Shown here: one piece after another, positions 16,949-26,835 of the stretch
Layout of the letters: each line of letters begins with the position of its first letter
Position numbering within the stretch: the stretch's first letter is position 1
From: Rariglobus hedericola
Lineage (GTDB): Bacteria > Verrucomicrobiota > Verrucomicrobiia > Opitutales > Opitutaceae
Reading direction: 5' to 3'
Assembly (NCBI RefSeq): GCF_007559335.1
Contig: NZ_VMBG01000003.1
Coordinates: forward strand, 124,001-188,000
Length of the DNA: 64,000 nucleotides
Made by a program: the position numbers and the translations under genes
The notes under the pieces: model-generated
What the model saw: the letters and a program-made list of their open reading frames with translations, nothing else
Told to the model about the DNA's origin: nothing
The model's database searches: none

Positions 16949-19378
16949 TTAATTGGCCTTCGAAATTCCGGGCTCATCGCCGAAGGTCTGGCCGGGACGG
17001 AAGAGCCACTCGGCTTCCTCGGAGCCGTTGGTGGCGGCGATGCGCGCCCAGCGACGCGCGCGAGGTTTGTCCTCCGGCAGGAAGGCTTCGCCGAGGAGAA
17101 GCTGCACCAAGTTGAACTGCTGGTCATTGGTCGCGTTGGCCGCGGCTTGTTCGAGCACCGCGATCGCACGTGCAGCGTCAGGCACGACGGGCGGGGCGCT
17201 CACGGTGAGTAGCTTGGCCGCCGCCACGGCGGATCCCCAATGTCCGGCGCGCGCAGCCTGCTCGTAAACCGCGAGCGCTCGCGCGGAATCCGGCTTCGTG
17301 CCGTGGCCGTCTTCCCAACATTGTCCGAGCACGAAGGTGCCCTCCGCGTCGCCGAGATCGGCGGCACGCTGCGCGGCAGCGAAGCCGGCGGCAGCGTCGT
17401 GCCACGGACCCGATTCATCGAACCGAAGCACCGCCAGGCCCGCGAGCGCGCCCGACACACCGGCGTTCGCTCCGTCGGCGTAGATCGCCAGCGCTTGCTG
17501 GAGATCCGCCGCCGTGCCGAAACCGTCTTGGTAACAACGTGCCAGCGTGAGGCGGGCGCGCGTGTCGCCGCTCTCCGCGGCCGCCTTGGCGTAACGAAAC
17601 GCCTCTTCGCGGTCGCCGTCGTCCCACGGGTCATCGGCAGGCCAATTGAGCGCCATCTCGGCATAGGCCGCCTGCGCCGGCACGTAACCGTGGCGCGCCG
17701 GATAACTGAGGAGCGAGCGCGCCTCGCGCGGCTGCCGGCCCACGCCGTAACCCGACAGATAAATAGACGCCAACAGCACGCGGTGTGGATACAAAATCGC
17801 GGGTGGCTCATTCGACGAACCGTGGCTTTTCAACAGCGCGATCGCGGTGGGAATATCGCGCGGCACGCCCAGCCCGAGGACGTGCAACCGCGCGAGCTCA
17901 TAACTGGCCGAGCTTTCTGCGCGGCTCCTTTCGAGCTGGGCGCGCAGTCCGTCCACGGCGCGTTTTAGAATACGGTCCGCGCGCTCGGGTTGCGCGGGGA
18001 CGTCTTTGCCACCGGTCGCGAAAAACTGGCTGATGGCGAGGAGTTGCGCGGGCGTCTCGGCTTTTTTCTCCAGCCCGTCGAGATAGAGCGCGAGGTCTTC
18101 AGGTTTGAACGAATCGCCATAGGCATTCGCCAGCAGCTCGGCCGAGGTGCGAATCCAGAGAACTTCGCGCGGCTGCTTCTCACGCAGGACTTCGAGCACG
18201 GTAAACGCGCCTGCGGCATTGTGCGCCGGGCCGGGCAGGAGGATCGCCGGCAGGTAATTTTTCGCGCGGGCCGGATCCTGGCGCGCCAATCCCCAGAGCG
18301 CTTCGGCGCCTTTCTTGGGATCGATGGGCGCATAGGGGCGCGTCTCGGGATCGAGCCCGAGGTGAATGCGCACGAGCCGCTCGGCTTTGTCGGGATTAAA
18401 GATCGTGCTGAAATTACCGCTGATCGCGGCAATGATTTCTTTGTGGTGTTCCGCCCAACCGCCGGGGCTGGCGATGAGGAATTCGACCATCGCGTCCTCC
18501 TGCCAGTTTTCCAACGCGCCGTTGCTCGTAAGCGTTCGCAGGTGGCGCGCCACGGCGATCGCCTTCGCCGGCTCCACCGGACCGTGCAGGCCGAGGGCGT
18601 ATTCTTTGAAGAGGATCTGACTGGCCTTGGTGTTATGCCACGGGTCATCCGAGTGCAGGACCTTCTCCATCAGCGCCAATCCGCGAGGCAGGTCCGGCTC
18701 GATGCCCAGTTTCTTGTCACCGGCAATCCATCCGCGGGCCTGCGTGAACATCGCGTCCGGATTCCCCAGCGAAATCGCTTCTTTCAGGTATTTGGCGGCG
18801 CGCTTGGCATCGGGTTGGGCTCCGTTGGGTGCGGCGATGCGGAAAAGTTGCCAGGCGGCCTCGCCGGCGCGCTCGCTGCGCTTGAGAAACACCACTATCT
18901 CCAGATGCGGGACGGCTGCGGCGCCTTCGCCGATTGACGATAGATAAAACGCGAGTTCTTCCTGCGCGGCACGGTCGCTGTTCCGGTTCACCCGCGATTC
19001 CAAATATTCACGGTAGCTGACCGGCTTGGGTGGAGTGCTTTCGCGGATACGCTCGTAGCGGTCCCAAGCGGCCTGCTCGTCCTGCCGGCGCTGTTCGTCG
19101 GCCTCCTGGCGGCGGCGCAATGCCTGCTGTTCCTTATATGAAGCGGGCGAAGGGCCGGCGGCAAAACCGTCCCACCACTGGCCGGGCCGTTCCGCGCGAT
19201 TCCGCTGTATTTGGATGTCGCGAATGGTGCTGTCGGAGGTGGTCCACGCCGTGTTGTTTCCATACACGTCTTTGGCCCGCAGACCGCCCGCCGTGGCGAG
19301 CAATCCCAGCGCAAGGCTGAACCGGAGGACGACGGGAGGAGGAAGGTGAAGCGACAAGGTGCGCCGACTCAGCACCAT
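16949..19378 (-). CDS. Exported SEL1-repeat protein
   Basis: 809 residues with a signal-like N-terminus (LRFSLALGLLATAGGLRA). A charged Glu/Arg/Gln-rich segment (residues ~85-130, possibly coiled coil) precedes a long solenoid. The clearest SEL1 units are in the second half: ARLTLARCYQDGFGTAADLQ, GTFVLGQCWEDGHGTKPDSA and AVYEQAARAGHWGSAVAAAK, with less regular ones before (LGIEPDLPRGLALMEKVL). SEL1 solenoids bind proteins; no catalytic residues are seen. The stop at 16949 lies 25 bp from the end of the rhomboid gene. Confidence 0.85.
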   Translation of the reverse strand: MVLSRRTLSLHLPPPVVLRFSLALGLLATAGGLRAKDVYGNNTAWTTSDSTIRDIQIQRNRAERPGQWWDGFAAGPSPASYKEQQALRRRQEADEQRRQDEQAAWDRYERIRESTPPKPVSYREYLESRVNRNSDRAAQEELAFYLSSIGEGAAAVPHLEIVVFLKRSERAGEAAWQLFRIAAPNGAQPDAKRAAKYLKEAISLGNPDAMFTQARGWIAGDKKLGIEPDLPRGLALMEKVLHSDDPWHNTKASQILFKEYALGLHGPVEPAKAIAVARHLRTLTSNGALENWQEDAMVEFLIASPGGWAEHHKEIIAAISGNFSTIFNPDKAERLVRIHLGLDPETRPYAPIDPKKGAEALWGLARQDPARAKNYLPAILLPGPAHNAAGAFTVLEVLREKQPREVLWIRTSAELLANAYGDSFKPEDLALYLDGLEKKAETPAQLLAISQFFATGGKDVPAQPERADRILKRAVDGLRAQLERSRAESSASYELARLHVLGLGVPRDIPTAIALLKSHGSSNEPPAILYPHRVLLASIYLSGYGVGRQPREARSLLSYPARHGYVPAQAAYAEMALNWPADDPWDDGDREEAFRYAKAAAESGDTRARLTLARCYQDGFGTAADLQQALAIYADGANAGVSGALAGLAVLRFDESGPWHDAAAGFAAAQRAADLGDAEGTFVLGQCWEDGHGTKPDSARALAVYEQAARAGHWGSAVAAAKLLTVSAPPVVPDAARAIAVLEQAAANATNDQQFNLVQLLLGEAFLPEDKPRARRWARIAATNGSEEAEWLFRPGQTFGDEPGISKAN

Positions 19379-19467
19379 CTCGCCACCGCGGGCAAGTGCA
19401 GGCGCCCACCGTGAATACTCTTTGGATCTTTGCGTTAAAAGCCTGGTCCGCTTATTCCGTTAATACC

Positions 19468-19917
19468 ATGAGCACTCAATTCCCCGTCAGTGATCACGTC
19501 AAAACCCGCGGCGTCGTTTACTTCGCCCGCATGGTGGACAAAATCCGCCTCCACGCCGCCGGCCAGCTCCCCGCCGATTATGCCGGCCACCTGGGCTTCG
19601 CCGATGTCACCAGCTTCGACTCCCGCTTCTGCCGCTTTTGGGATGTGACTTACGACCTCGTCAAAACCCGCACGCTCAAGGGCGGCACCGCCGAGGAAAT
19701 TTTCGACGACCTCTTCGCCGGACGCCAGCCGCTCAACGCCGAACACGTCTTTGTCTGGAATCTCTTTCTGCTCAAACGCGGCTGGCGCGACAGCGGCACG
19801 CCCGGAGTCACCGCCGAAAAAGCCGCCGCCGGCATCCCCGACCGCGCCGATGTGCAGACCTACGTGGACATGCACGACATCGACGAAGGCCGCGAGCCGC
19901 AGCCGGCTTTCCTGTAA
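19468..19917 (+). CDS. DUF5069 domain-containing protein
   Basis: 149 residues. The pattern KTRGVVYFARMVDKIRLHAAG, followed by GFADVTSFDSRFCRFW and late NLFLLKRGWRDSGTP, fits the DUF5069 family, small soluble proteins common in Verrucomicrobiota and relatives. The biochemical role is unknown. ATG 19468 is the only start near the conserved domain. It is divergent from the SEL1 gene across about 90 bp. Confidence 0.72.
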   Translation: MSTQFPVSDHVKTRGVVYFARMVDKIRLHAAGQLPADYAGHLGFADVTSFDSRFCRFWDVTYDLVKTRTLKGGTAEEIFDDLFAGRQPLNAEHVFVWNLFLLKRGWRDSGTPGVTAEKAAAGIPDRADVQTYVDMHDIDEGREPQPAFL

Positions 19918-19965
19918 CGGCTAGCCCCCCGCGGTCGGATTGCGGTGCGAAAAACATATTTTGTC

Positions 19966-19986
19966 CGAACCAGCCCGTCTGGTTCG
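19966..19986. other. Small hairpin between DUF5069 and VOC genes
   Basis: CGAACCAG (19966-19973) pairs with CTGGTTCG (19979-19986) around a 5-base loop. No T-run follows, so a terminator role is uncertain. Confidence 0.35.
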
Positions 19987-20020
19987 TTGACTCTATGTAG
20001 CCACCCTCATCACCCATCCC

Positions 20021-20488
20021 ATGAGCACTCCCACCAATTATCCGGCCTTCAGCCCTTACCTCAGTGTCAATAACGCGGCGCAGGCCATTGAGTTTTACAA
20101 AGCCGCCTTCGGGGCCACCGAGCGTTTACGCCTGACGGACAAAGCCAGCGGCAAGATCGGTCACGCCGAAATCCTCATCGGGGGCAATCTCGTCATGCTC
20201 AACGACGAGAACCCCCAGTGGGGCAACAAGTCCCCACTCACGTTGAGCGGTTCGCCCATCACGTTTTGTCTGATGGTGGACAACGCCGATGCCGCGCTCG
20301 AACGCGCCGTCTCCGTCGGTGCCACCGTGCTCATGCCCGCGTCCGACCAATTCTACGGCTTCCGCAGCGCCAGCATCGCCGATCCCTTCGGCCATCAATG
20401 GATGCTGCAGCACGAGATCGAAAAGGTTTCTCCCGAGGAGCTGCAAAAACGCTGGAGCACCATGAGCGGGGGATGCACCGGCGCTTGA
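20021..20488 (+). CDS. VOC (glyoxalase/PhnB-like) family protein
   Basis: 155 residues. The PhnB-like vicinal oxygen chelate fold shows in FSPYLSVNNAAQAIEFYKAA, FGATERLRLTDKASGKIGHA, and the second half ADPFGHQWMLQHEIEKVSPEE (placed as DPFGHxW, typical of the group). These proteins bind a divalent metal or have lost it; activities range from isomerases to antibiotic binding. The substrate is unknown. A GC-rich hairpin follows the stop. Confidence 0.85.
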   Translation: MSTPTNYPAFSPYLSVNNAAQAIEFYKAAFGATERLRLTDKASGKIGHAEILIGGNLVMLNDENPQWGNKSPLTLSGSPITFCLMVDNADAALERAVSVGATVLMPASDQFYGFRSASIADPFGHQWMLQHEIEKVSPEELQKRWSTMSGGCTGA

Positions 20489-20502
20489 GCGTTTAAAAAA
20501 GC

Positions 20503-20542
20503 AGTGCCGACGAGAGCCGGGCGGGGCTCGATCGTCGGCACT
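20503..20542. terminator. GC-rich hairpin after the VOC gene
   Basis: AGTGCCGACGA (20503-20513) pairs with TCGTCGGCACT (20532-20542), with an inner GAGCC/GGCTC pair. A T-run exists only in the minus-strand direction (AAAAAA at 20495-20500 on the plus strand). It sits 15 bp after the stop, where a terminator would be expected. Confidence 0.55.
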
Positions 20543-20752
20543 TAGGCGCCGAAGCACCAGCGGTCACGTGCCAAGGGCGGAATTCGGCAGCGGACCGGCA
20601 GCCCCCACTCCAGCTTTCGCGCCTGACCTGTCAACGCATCATCCTGCACCGTGAGCACACGAACGCACCCCGCGCGGAAACCGTCAGGTTAAATTTCCGG
20701 CAATAAGCGTTCCGCCGGTTTACCTTTTACCAACGTCGCCTAGGCTCTCGCC

Positions 20753-21541
20753 ATGGATCTCCAACTCACCGGTAAACTCGCCCTCGTCACCGCCTCCACC
20801 GGAGGCATCGGCCGCGAAATCGCCCGCACCCTCGCCCGCGAAGGCGCCACGGTCATCGTCAACGGCCGCTCCGCCGCCTCCGTGAACGCCGCCTTGGGTG
20901 ACATCCTCGCCAGTGTTCCCGACGCAAAACTCGAAGCCTTGGCCGCGGACAACGGCGACCTGCAAGGCGTGGAGCATACGCTCAACCAATTCCCCGAGGT
21001 GGACATCCTCGTGAACAACCTCGGCATCTACGAAGCCGTCGGTTTCTTCGACGAGACCGACGAAGCCTGGCAACGCCTCTTCGAGGTCAACATCATGAGC
21101 GGCGTGCGTCTCGCGCGGCATTATTTGAAGGGCATGCTCGCGAAGAAAACCGGTCGCGTGATTTTTATCTCCAGCGAATCCGCGATCAGCCCGTCGCCCG
21201 AGATGGCGCACTACGCCGCGACGAAAACCATGCAGCTCTCCATCGCGCGCAGTCTCGCCGAACTCACCAAGGGAACCGCCGTCACCGTCAACGCCGTGCT
21301 CCCCGGCTCCACACTCACCGAAGGCGTTGAGAAATTCGTGCAGGATATTTTCCCCGACCTCGCCCCCGCCGATGCGCAGCGGAAGTTTATGCAGCAAAAC
21401 CGCCCGACCTCACTCATCGAGCGCCTGATCAACCCCGAGGAAATCGCCGACCTTGTCACTTACGTGAGCAGTGCCCGCGCTTCGGCCATCAACGGTGCTG
21501 CCCTCCGCGTGGACGGAGGCCTGGTGCGCAGTGTGTTTTAA
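20753..21541 (+). CDS. SDR family oxidoreductase
   Basis: 262 residues. The cofactor loop is TASTGGIG, a variant of the usual TGxxxGIG, followed by [18 protein letters not shown], catalytic serine in [11 protein letters not shown], and YAATK. The ending [14 protein letters not shown] is distinctive. This subgroup resembles bacterial SDRs of unknown substrate often called oxidoreductases YxjF/YkvO-like. A short fragment with nearly the same ending lies at 26730-26774. It stands alone, 146 bp upstream of the GntP permease. Confidence 0.86.
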   Translation: MDLQLTGKLALVTASTGGIGREIARTLAREGATVIVNGRSAASVNAALGDILASVPDAKLEALAADNGDLQGVEHTLNQFPEVDILVNNLGIYEAVGFFDETDEAWQRLFEVNIMSGVRLARHYLKGMLAKKTGRVIFISSESAISPSPEMAHYAATKTMQLSIARSLAELTKGTAVTVNAVLPGSTLTEGVEKFVQDIFPDLAPADAQRKFMQQNRPTSLIERLINPEEIADLVTYVSSARASAINGAALRVDGGLVRSVF

Positions 21542-21687
21542 AAACCCCCAAGCGTTAGGTTGGGCCGCGAACACCTTGATCAATATCATCGATTTTCGCT
21601 ACGGTTTGCTTTTTTAATCGGGACTCCCCCCGCCCAACCCGGTCCGCCCACCCTTGCGGTCCGTCCTTGGAGCATCACCCCTGCACC

Positions 21688-23082
21688 ATGAGTTTGCTTA
21701 TCACTGTCGGCGCTTTGCTGTTCCTCATGCTGGTCGCTTATCGCGGTTACAGCGTGATCCTTTTCGCGCCCGTCGCCGCGCTCGGCGCGGTCTTCCTGAC
21801 CGATCCATCCGCGGTGCCGCCGGTCTTCACCGGGCTGTTCATGGAAAAAATGGTGGGCTTCGTGAAACTCTACCTGCCCGTGTTTTTGCTCGGCGCGGTC
21901 TTCGGCAAAGTCATCGAAATCTCCGGCTTTTCGCGAGCGATCGTCGCCTCGGTGATTCGGGTGGTCGGCCCGCAACGCGCGATCATGTCGATCGTCTGCG
22001 TGTGTGCGGTGCTCACCTACGGCGGCGTCTCGCTCTTCGTCGTGGTGTTCGCAGTTTATCCGTTCGCTGCGGAAATGTTTCGCCAGGGCAACATCCCCAA
22101 GCGACTCATCCCGGGCACGATCGCACTGGGCGCCTTCAGCTTCACGATGGATGCGCTGCCGGGCACGCCTCAGATCCAGAACATCATCCCGACTTCGTTC
22201 TTCAACACCAACACCTGGGCCGCCCCCTGGCTCGGCGTGATCGGCGGCGTGTTTATCCTGATCGTCGGCCTCACCTACCTCGAATGGCGCCGCCGTAAAG
22301 CCGCCGCGGCGGGCGAAGGCTACGGCAGCGGACACAGCAACGAGCCCGAGGCGGCCGCGTCGGTTGGCTCCACCGTTTCCCCGTGGATTGCGATGCTGCC
22401 ACTGCTCGTGGTTGGCGTGGGCAACACCGTGCTCACCCACCTCATTCCTAAATTCTACGGCGCCACTCACGAAACGATGCTGGCCGGAATGAAGGCGCCG
22501 CTGGTCACACAGGTCCCCGCGATTACCGCGATCTGGGCGGTGGAAGGCGCGCTCTTGCTCGGCATCCTCACGGTGCTCGCATTCAGCTTTTCCACCGTCG
22601 CCAAAAAATTTGCCGAGGGTTCCAAGGCTGCCGTGGGTGGCGCGTTGCTCGCCTCGTTGAACACCGCGGCAGAATACGGTTTTGGCGCGGTCATCGCGAC
22701 ACTGCCCGGCTTCCTGCTGATTCGTGACGCACTCAAGGCGATCCCGAATCCGTTGATCAACGAAGCCGCCACCGTGACGACGCTCGCCGGCGTGACGGGC
22801 TCGGCCTCCGGCGGACTCAGCATCGCGCTCGCCGGCATGGCCGACCAATTCCTGGCCGCCGCCAACGCCGCGGGGATTCCGCCCGAAGTCCTGCATCGCG
22901 TGGCCTCCATGGCCAGCGGCGGCATGGATACACTCCCGCACAACGGCGCGGTCATCACCTTGCTCGCCGTGACCGGCCTGACGCATCGCCAGGCTTACAA
23001 GGACATCTTCGCGATCACCTGCATCAAGACGTCCGCCGTCGGCGTGGTCATCGCAGTGTATTACGCGACGGGCATCGTTTGA
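21688..23082 (+). CDS. GntP family permease, probable 3-hydroxybutyrate transporter
   Basis: 464 residues, about 12 membrane segments. Family landmarks are TYGGVSLFVVVFAVYPFA, FTMDALPGTPQIQNIIPT and the late GGLSIALAGM ... ASGGMDTLPHNGAV, all typical of GntP/D-beta-hydroxybutyrate permeases. GntP carriers import gluconate or related hydroxy acids by proton symport. The gene converges on the 3-hydroxybutyrate dehydrogenase gene with only 4 bp between stops, so 3-hydroxybutyrate or acetoacetate is the likely cargo. ATG 21688 begins the first membrane segment. Confidence 0.86.
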   Translation: MSLLITVGALLFLMLVAYRGYSVILFAPVAALGAVFLTDPSAVPPVFTGLFMEKMVGFVKLYLPVFLLGAVFGKVIEISGFSRAIVASVIRVVGPQRAIMSIVCVCAVLTYGGVSLFVVVFAVYPFAAEMFRQGNIPKRLIPGTIALGAFSFTMDALPGTPQIQNIIPTSFFNTNTWAAPWLGVIGGVFILIVGLTYLEWRRRKAAAAGEGYGSGHSNEPEAAASVGSTVSPWIAMLPLLVVGVGNTVLTHLIPKFYGATHETMLAGMKAPLVTQVPAITAIWAVEGALLLGILTVLAFSFSTVAKKFAEGSKAAVGGALLASLNTAAEYGFGAVIATLPGFLLIRDALKAIPNPLINEAATVTTLAGVTGSASGGLSIALAGMADQFLAAANAAGIPPEVLHRVASMASGGMDTLPHNGAVITLLAVTGLTHRQAYKDIFAITCIKTSAVGVVIAVYYATGIV

Positions 23083-23086
23083 CCGC

Positions 23087-23893
23087 TCACCGCGCCGTCC
23101 AGCCGCCATCGATCGCGATGGCGGTGCCGGTGATCGAGCGCGCGAGGTCTCCGCACAGGAACAGCGCGAGCGCGGAGATTTCTTCGACCTCGATGAACCG
23201 TTTGCTCGGCTGCGTCGCGAGGATCACTTCGCGAATCACCCGCTCGCGCGGAAGGTTGTGCACCAGCGCCTGGTTCTCCACCTGCGCCTCGACCAGCGGA
23301 GTCCGCACGTAGCCGGGGCAGATCGCGTTGCAGGTGATGCCGGTCTCGGCGACTTCAAGTGCCACCGTCTTCGTCAGGCCAACCTGTCCGTGCTTGGCCG
23401 CGATGTAGGCGCTCTTAAACGGAGACGCCACCAAGCCATGCGCGGACGCGAGGTTGATGATGCGGCCCCAATTGCGCTGCTTCATTCCGGGCAACACGGC
23501 CTTGATCGCGTGAAAGCTGGAGTTGAGCACGATGTTCTGAATCGCGGTCCACTTTTCCTCCGGAAACTCATCGACCGGCGAGACGAATTGGATGCCGGCG
23601 TTGTTCACCAAAATATCGACTGCGCCGAACGCCTGCTCGGCGTCGACGATCAAGGCCTTGACCTCGTCGCCCTTGCTCATGTCGGCGCCGTGGTGACGCA
23701 CCTGCACTCCAGTCTCGGCGGCGAGGTCGTCGCAAATCTGCTTGATCGCCGCAGCGTCGCCGAAGCCGTTCAGCATGACGTTTGCGCCGGCCTGCGCGAA
23801 GGCGCGGGCGATCGCCAGGCCGATGCCGCTGGTGGAGCCGGTGACGACCGCGGATTTGTTTTTCAAAGGCAGGCTGGCGGAGAGCGTTGTCAT
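23087..23893 (-). CDS. 3-hydroxybutyrate dehydrogenase
   Basis: 268 residues of SDR type. It has TGSTSGIG, MLNGFGDAAAIKQICDDLAA, VNNAGIQFVSPVDEFPEEKW, catalytic serine in NLASAHGLVASP, YIAAKHGQVGLTK and AICPGYVRTPLVEAQ, which is the specific pattern of bacterial D-3-hydroxybutyrate dehydrogenases. It oxidises D-3-hydroxybutyrate to acetoacetate with NAD. It is the last gene of the thiolase - SCOT - dehydrogenase operon and starts 2 bp after the SCOT stop. Confidence 0.92.
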   Translation of the reverse strand: MTTLSASLPLKNKSAVVTGSTSGIGLAIARAFAQAGANVMLNGFGDAAAIKQICDDLAAETGVQVRHHGADMSKGDEVKALIVDAEQAFGAVDILVNNAGIQFVSPVDEFPEEKWTAIQNIVLNSSFHAIKAVLPGMKQRNWGRIINLASAHGLVASPFKSAYIAAKHGQVGLTKTVALEVAETGITCNAICPGYVRTPLVEAQVENQALVHNLPRERVIREVILATQPSKRFIEVEEISALALFLCGDLARSITGTAIAIDGGWTAR

Positions 23894-23895
23894 GG

Positions 23896-25263
23896 TCAGA
23901 CGGATACGCGGGGTGAAAGATCGATCTCGAAGCCGCAGCCGGTCTTGGCGCGGATTTCATCGACGGTGATGCCGGTGTTGAGCTCTCGCAGGACGAGTCC
24001 GCCGCTAGGCTTCACGTCGAAAACGCCGAGGTCGGTGATGATCAGATTGACCACCGCGCGACCGGTGATCGGCAGCGAACAACTCTTGAGGAGCTTGGGG
24101 CTGCCGTCCTTGGCGCAGTGCTCCATCACGGCGACGACGCGCTTCACGCCGGCCACGAGATCCATCGCGCCGCCGGGGCCTTTGACCATTTTTCCGGGGA
24201 CCATCCAGTTGGCAATGTCGCCGTTCTCGGCCACCTCGAGCGCGCCGAGGACAGAGAGATCGATGTGTCCGCCGCGGATCATTCCGAAGGAATCGGCGCT
24301 GGAGAAAAACGACGAGCCGGACAGCGCGGTGACGGTTTGTTTGCCCGCGTTAATGAGATCAGGATCAACCGCGGCCTCGGCGGGAAACGGTCCGATGCCG
24401 AGCAGGCCGTTCTCGGACTGCAGCGTGACGTTCATGCCCGCGGGAATGAAGTTGGCGACGAGCGTGGGAATGCCGATGCCGAGGTTGACGTAGTAGCCGT
24501 CGCGCAATTCCTGCGCGGCGCGGCGGGCCATCCATTCGCGGACGGGCGTCTCCTTCTTGCTGGCGGCGGCTCCCTGCACGGTGCGCATCTCGATGCGCTT
24601 TTCGTAGTGGATGCCTTGGATGATGCGGTCGACAAAAATGCCGGGCGTGTGGATGTGATCGGGATCCAGTTCGCCGACCTCGACCAGCTCCTCGACCTCG
24701 GCGACCGTGACGCGTCCGCAGGTGGCGATCATCGGGTTGAAGTTGCGCGCGGTCTTCCGGTAAACGAGGTTGCCGGCGCGGTCGCCCTTCCAGGCTTTGA
24801 CCAGCGAGACATCGGAGCGGATGGCGGGCTCGAGCACGTAGTCCTGTCCGTCGAAGGACTTGGTTTCCTTGCCGGCGGCGAGCTGGGTGCCGACCGCGGT
24901 CTTTGTATAGAAACCGGGGATACCGGCGCCGCCCGCGCGCAGGCGTTCGGCGAGCGTGCCTTGCGGGACGAGCTGGAGATCGAGTTCGCCCGCGAGCACC
25001 TGGCGCTCGAATTCTTTGTTCTCGCCCACGTAGGAAGCGAAGACGCGGCGGACCTGGCGGGTCTTGAGAAGAATACCCATGCCGAAGTCGTCCACGCCGG
25101 CGTTGTTACCGACGATGGTCAGGCCTTTGACTCCGCTGTCGCGGAGGGCGGCGATGAGGTTTTCAGGAATGCCGCAGAGACCGAAACCACCGGCGGCGAT
25201 GGTCTGGTCGTCAGCAAGAAGGCCGGCGAGTGCAGCGGTGGCGTTGGGGTAGACTTTGTTCAC
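23896..25263 (-). CDS. Fused 3-oxoacid CoA-transferase (SCOT, A and B subunits in one chain)
   Basis: 455 residues. The A-subunit part has [20 protein letters not shown] (the CoA-transferase GGFG motif) and runs to about residue 230. A short linker ([12 protein letters not shown]) leads to the B part with [15 protein letters not shown] and the catalytic glutamate in [13 protein letters not shown]. Most bacteria have two separate genes (ScoA, ScoB); the single chain resembles the mitochondrial form. It moves CoA from succinyl-CoA to acetoacetate. I take GTG 25263 (then [11 protein letters not shown]) as the start because the open frame further upstream overlaps the thiolase gene and has no family match. 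Confidence 0.9.
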   Translation of the reverse strand: MNKVYPNATAALAGLLADDQTIAAGGFGLCGIPENLIAALRDSGVKGLTIVGNNAGVDDFGMGILLKTRQVRRVFASYVGENKEFERQVLAGELDLQLVPQGTLAERLRAGGAGIPGFYTKTAVGTQLAAGKETKSFDGQDYVLEPAIRSDVSLVKAWKGDRAGNLVYRKTARNFNPMIATCGRVTVAEVEELVEVGELDPDHIHTPGIFVDRIIQGIHYEKRIEMRTVQGAAASKKETPVREWMARRAAQELRDGYYVNLGIGIPTLVANFIPAGMNVTLQSENGLLGIGPFPAEAAVDPDLINAGKQTVTALSGSSFFSSADSFGMIRGGHIDLSVLGALEVAENGDIANWMVPGKMVKGPGGAMDLVAGVKRVVAVMEHCAKDGSPKLLKSCSLPITGRAVVNLIITDLGVFDVKPSGGLVLRELNTGITVDEIRAKTGCGFEIDLSPRVSV

Positions 25264-25307
25264 GGCGGGAAAAGTTGAGGGCTGGCGGGGACGGGTTGGC
25301 GGACGGC

Positions 25308-26528
25308 TCAGAGAAGTTCGACACAGATCGCGAGGCCTTCGCCTCCGCCGATGCAGATGGCTGCAACGCCGCGTTTGAGTCCGCGGGCGCGGAGCGCGGC
25401 GAGTAGCGTAACGATGATGCGGGCGCCGCTCGCACCGATCGGATGACCGAGCGCGATGGCGCCGCCGTTGACGTTGAGTTTTTCGGGCGGCACGCCGATT
25501 TCCTGCGCGAAGGCCATCGGCACGACCGCAAAGGCCTCGTTGACCTCCCAGAGATCGACGTCGGCGGCGGACCAGCCAGCGCGTTGCAACGCGGTCTGCG
25601 CGGCTTGCACGGGCGCGGTCGTGAACCAGAGCGGCTCGTGCGCGTGGCTGCCGAAGGAAACGATGCGCGCGACGGGCTTCAGGCCGCGTTCGCCGGCGGT
25701 GGCGGCCGTGGTGAGGACGAGGGCGGCGGCGCCGTCGTTGAGCGTGGAAGCATTGGCGGCGGTGATCGTGCCGGCCTTGTCGAAGGCGGGGCGCAACGTG
25801 GGGAGCTTGTCGTAGTTCACCTTGGCCGGACCCTCGTCGTGCTCGACGCGGGTGACGTTGCCACGCGCGTCGGTCAGCTCGACCGGCGTGATCTCGGCGG
25901 CAAACGCGCCGCTCTTCTGCGCAGTATTGGCGCGCTGAAAGGTCGCGATGGCGTAGGCGTCCTGCTGCTCGCGCGTGAAGCTGTAACGCTTCGCGCACTG
26001 CTCGGCGCAGTTGCCCATGTGGAGGTTGTTATACGGATCCCAGAGTCCGTCGTGGACCAGCGAATCGATCACCTGCTGGTTGCCAAGGCGGTAACCCTCG
26101 CGGGCTTTCGGCATCAGGTAAGGCGCGGCGCTCATGTTCTCCATGCCGCCGGCAACGACCAGCGTGGCGTCGCCCGCCGCGAGCGCGTGCGCGGCCTGCA
26201 TCACCGCCTGCAAGCCGGAGCCGCAGACTTTGCTGATGGTGACGGCGCGGGCGGAAGGCGGAAGGCCGGCGGCGAGCGCGGCCTGGCGGGCGGGCGCCTG
26301 ACCCTGGCCGGCTTGGAGCACGTTGCCCATCAGCACGTCTGAGACATCCGCCGACGCGATGCCGGCCTGGGCAACCGCGCCACGAATGGCGGTCGCACCG
26401 AGTTTCCACGCGGGCGCGGATGCGAGGGAGCCTTGGAACGCGCCCAACGGCGTGCGCGTGGCGGCGAGAATCACGATGGTCGAACTGGCGTTGGAACTAC
26501 CAACCGCGGAAGACTGAGGAGCGTTCAT
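25308..26528 (-). CDS. Acetyl-CoA C-acetyltransferase (thiolase)
   Basis: 406 residues. The three thiolase active-site motifs are present: nucleophilic Cys in [12 protein letters not shown], His in [17 protein letters not shown], and the second Cys in [13 protein letters not shown]. It cleaves acetoacetyl-CoA to two acetyl-CoA (or makes it in reverse). It is first in the operon with SCOT (44-bp gap) and 3-hydroxybutyrate dehydrogenase, which gives a complete route from 3-hydroxybutyrate to acetyl-CoA. The N-terminus has a ~15-residue Ser/Asn-rich extension before [13 protein letters not shown]. Confidence 0.93.
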   Translation of the reverse strand: MNAPQSSAVGSSNASSTIVILAATRTPLGAFQGSLASAPAWKLGATAIRGAVAQAGIASADVSDVLMGNVLQAGQGQAPARQAALAAGLPPSARAVTISKVCGSGLQAVMQAAHALAAGDATLVVAGGMENMSAAPYLMPKAREGYRLGNQQVIDSLVHDGLWDPYNNLHMGNCAEQCAKRYSFTREQQDAYAIATFQRANTAQKSGAFAAEITPVELTDARGNVTRVEHDEGPAKVNYDKLPTLRPAFDKAGTITAANASTLNDGAAALVLTTAATAGERGLKPVARIVSFGSHAHEPLWFTTAPVQAAQTALQRAGWSAADVDLWEVNEAFAVVPMAFAQEIGVPPEKLNVNGGAIALGHPIGASGARIIVTLLAALRARGLKRGVAAICIGGGEGLAICVELL

Positions 26529-26835
26529 GAGAGGGGAAAATGAACCTGACGGGGCGAAAAAAGACGGTCCAGAGCGATCATGCGCTCCGGCATTATTGTC
26601 AATTTATTCGCCTGCCCTCAGACGGCGGCGCGAAGCCAACTACTCAGCCCTTACCACCACCCGTTAATCACGAGTTGGATTCCCCGCAGCCTGAATCCCG
26701 GCGGGCTGCATGCAGCGCGACGACTTCCCGCCGCCGACATCCGCGTGGACGGCGGCTTGGTGCACAGCGTGTTCAAGCTCTGTTTGCACCCTCTCGCCTC
26801 GACACCCACACGCCCGCACGCCATCACCGGCCGGC
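26529..26835. other. Intergenic stretch upstream of the thiolase operon with an SDR trace
   Basis: 307 bp without an intact gene. It must hold the promoter of the minus-strand ketone-body operon and the leader of the plus-strand secreted protein. No convincing -35/-10 pair is visible. A short SDR C-terminal trace lies at 26730-26774. Confidence 0.5.
26730..26774 (+). pseudogene. Trace of an SDR C-terminus
   Basis: In one frame the DNA reads AADIRVDGGLVHSVF, nearly the same as the last residues ([14 protein letters not shown]) of the SDR at 20753-21541, but here it is followed by KL and further codons with no stop. No other part of an SDR is present upstream. It is most likely what is left of a deleted SDR gene. 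Confidence 0.5.

Noticed and set aside
23896-25998. A 700-codon gene starting far upstream of SCOT
   Set aside because: The first ~245 codons overlap the thiolase gene out of frame and have an Arg-rich composition without family match. The SCOT domain begins right after GTG 25263.
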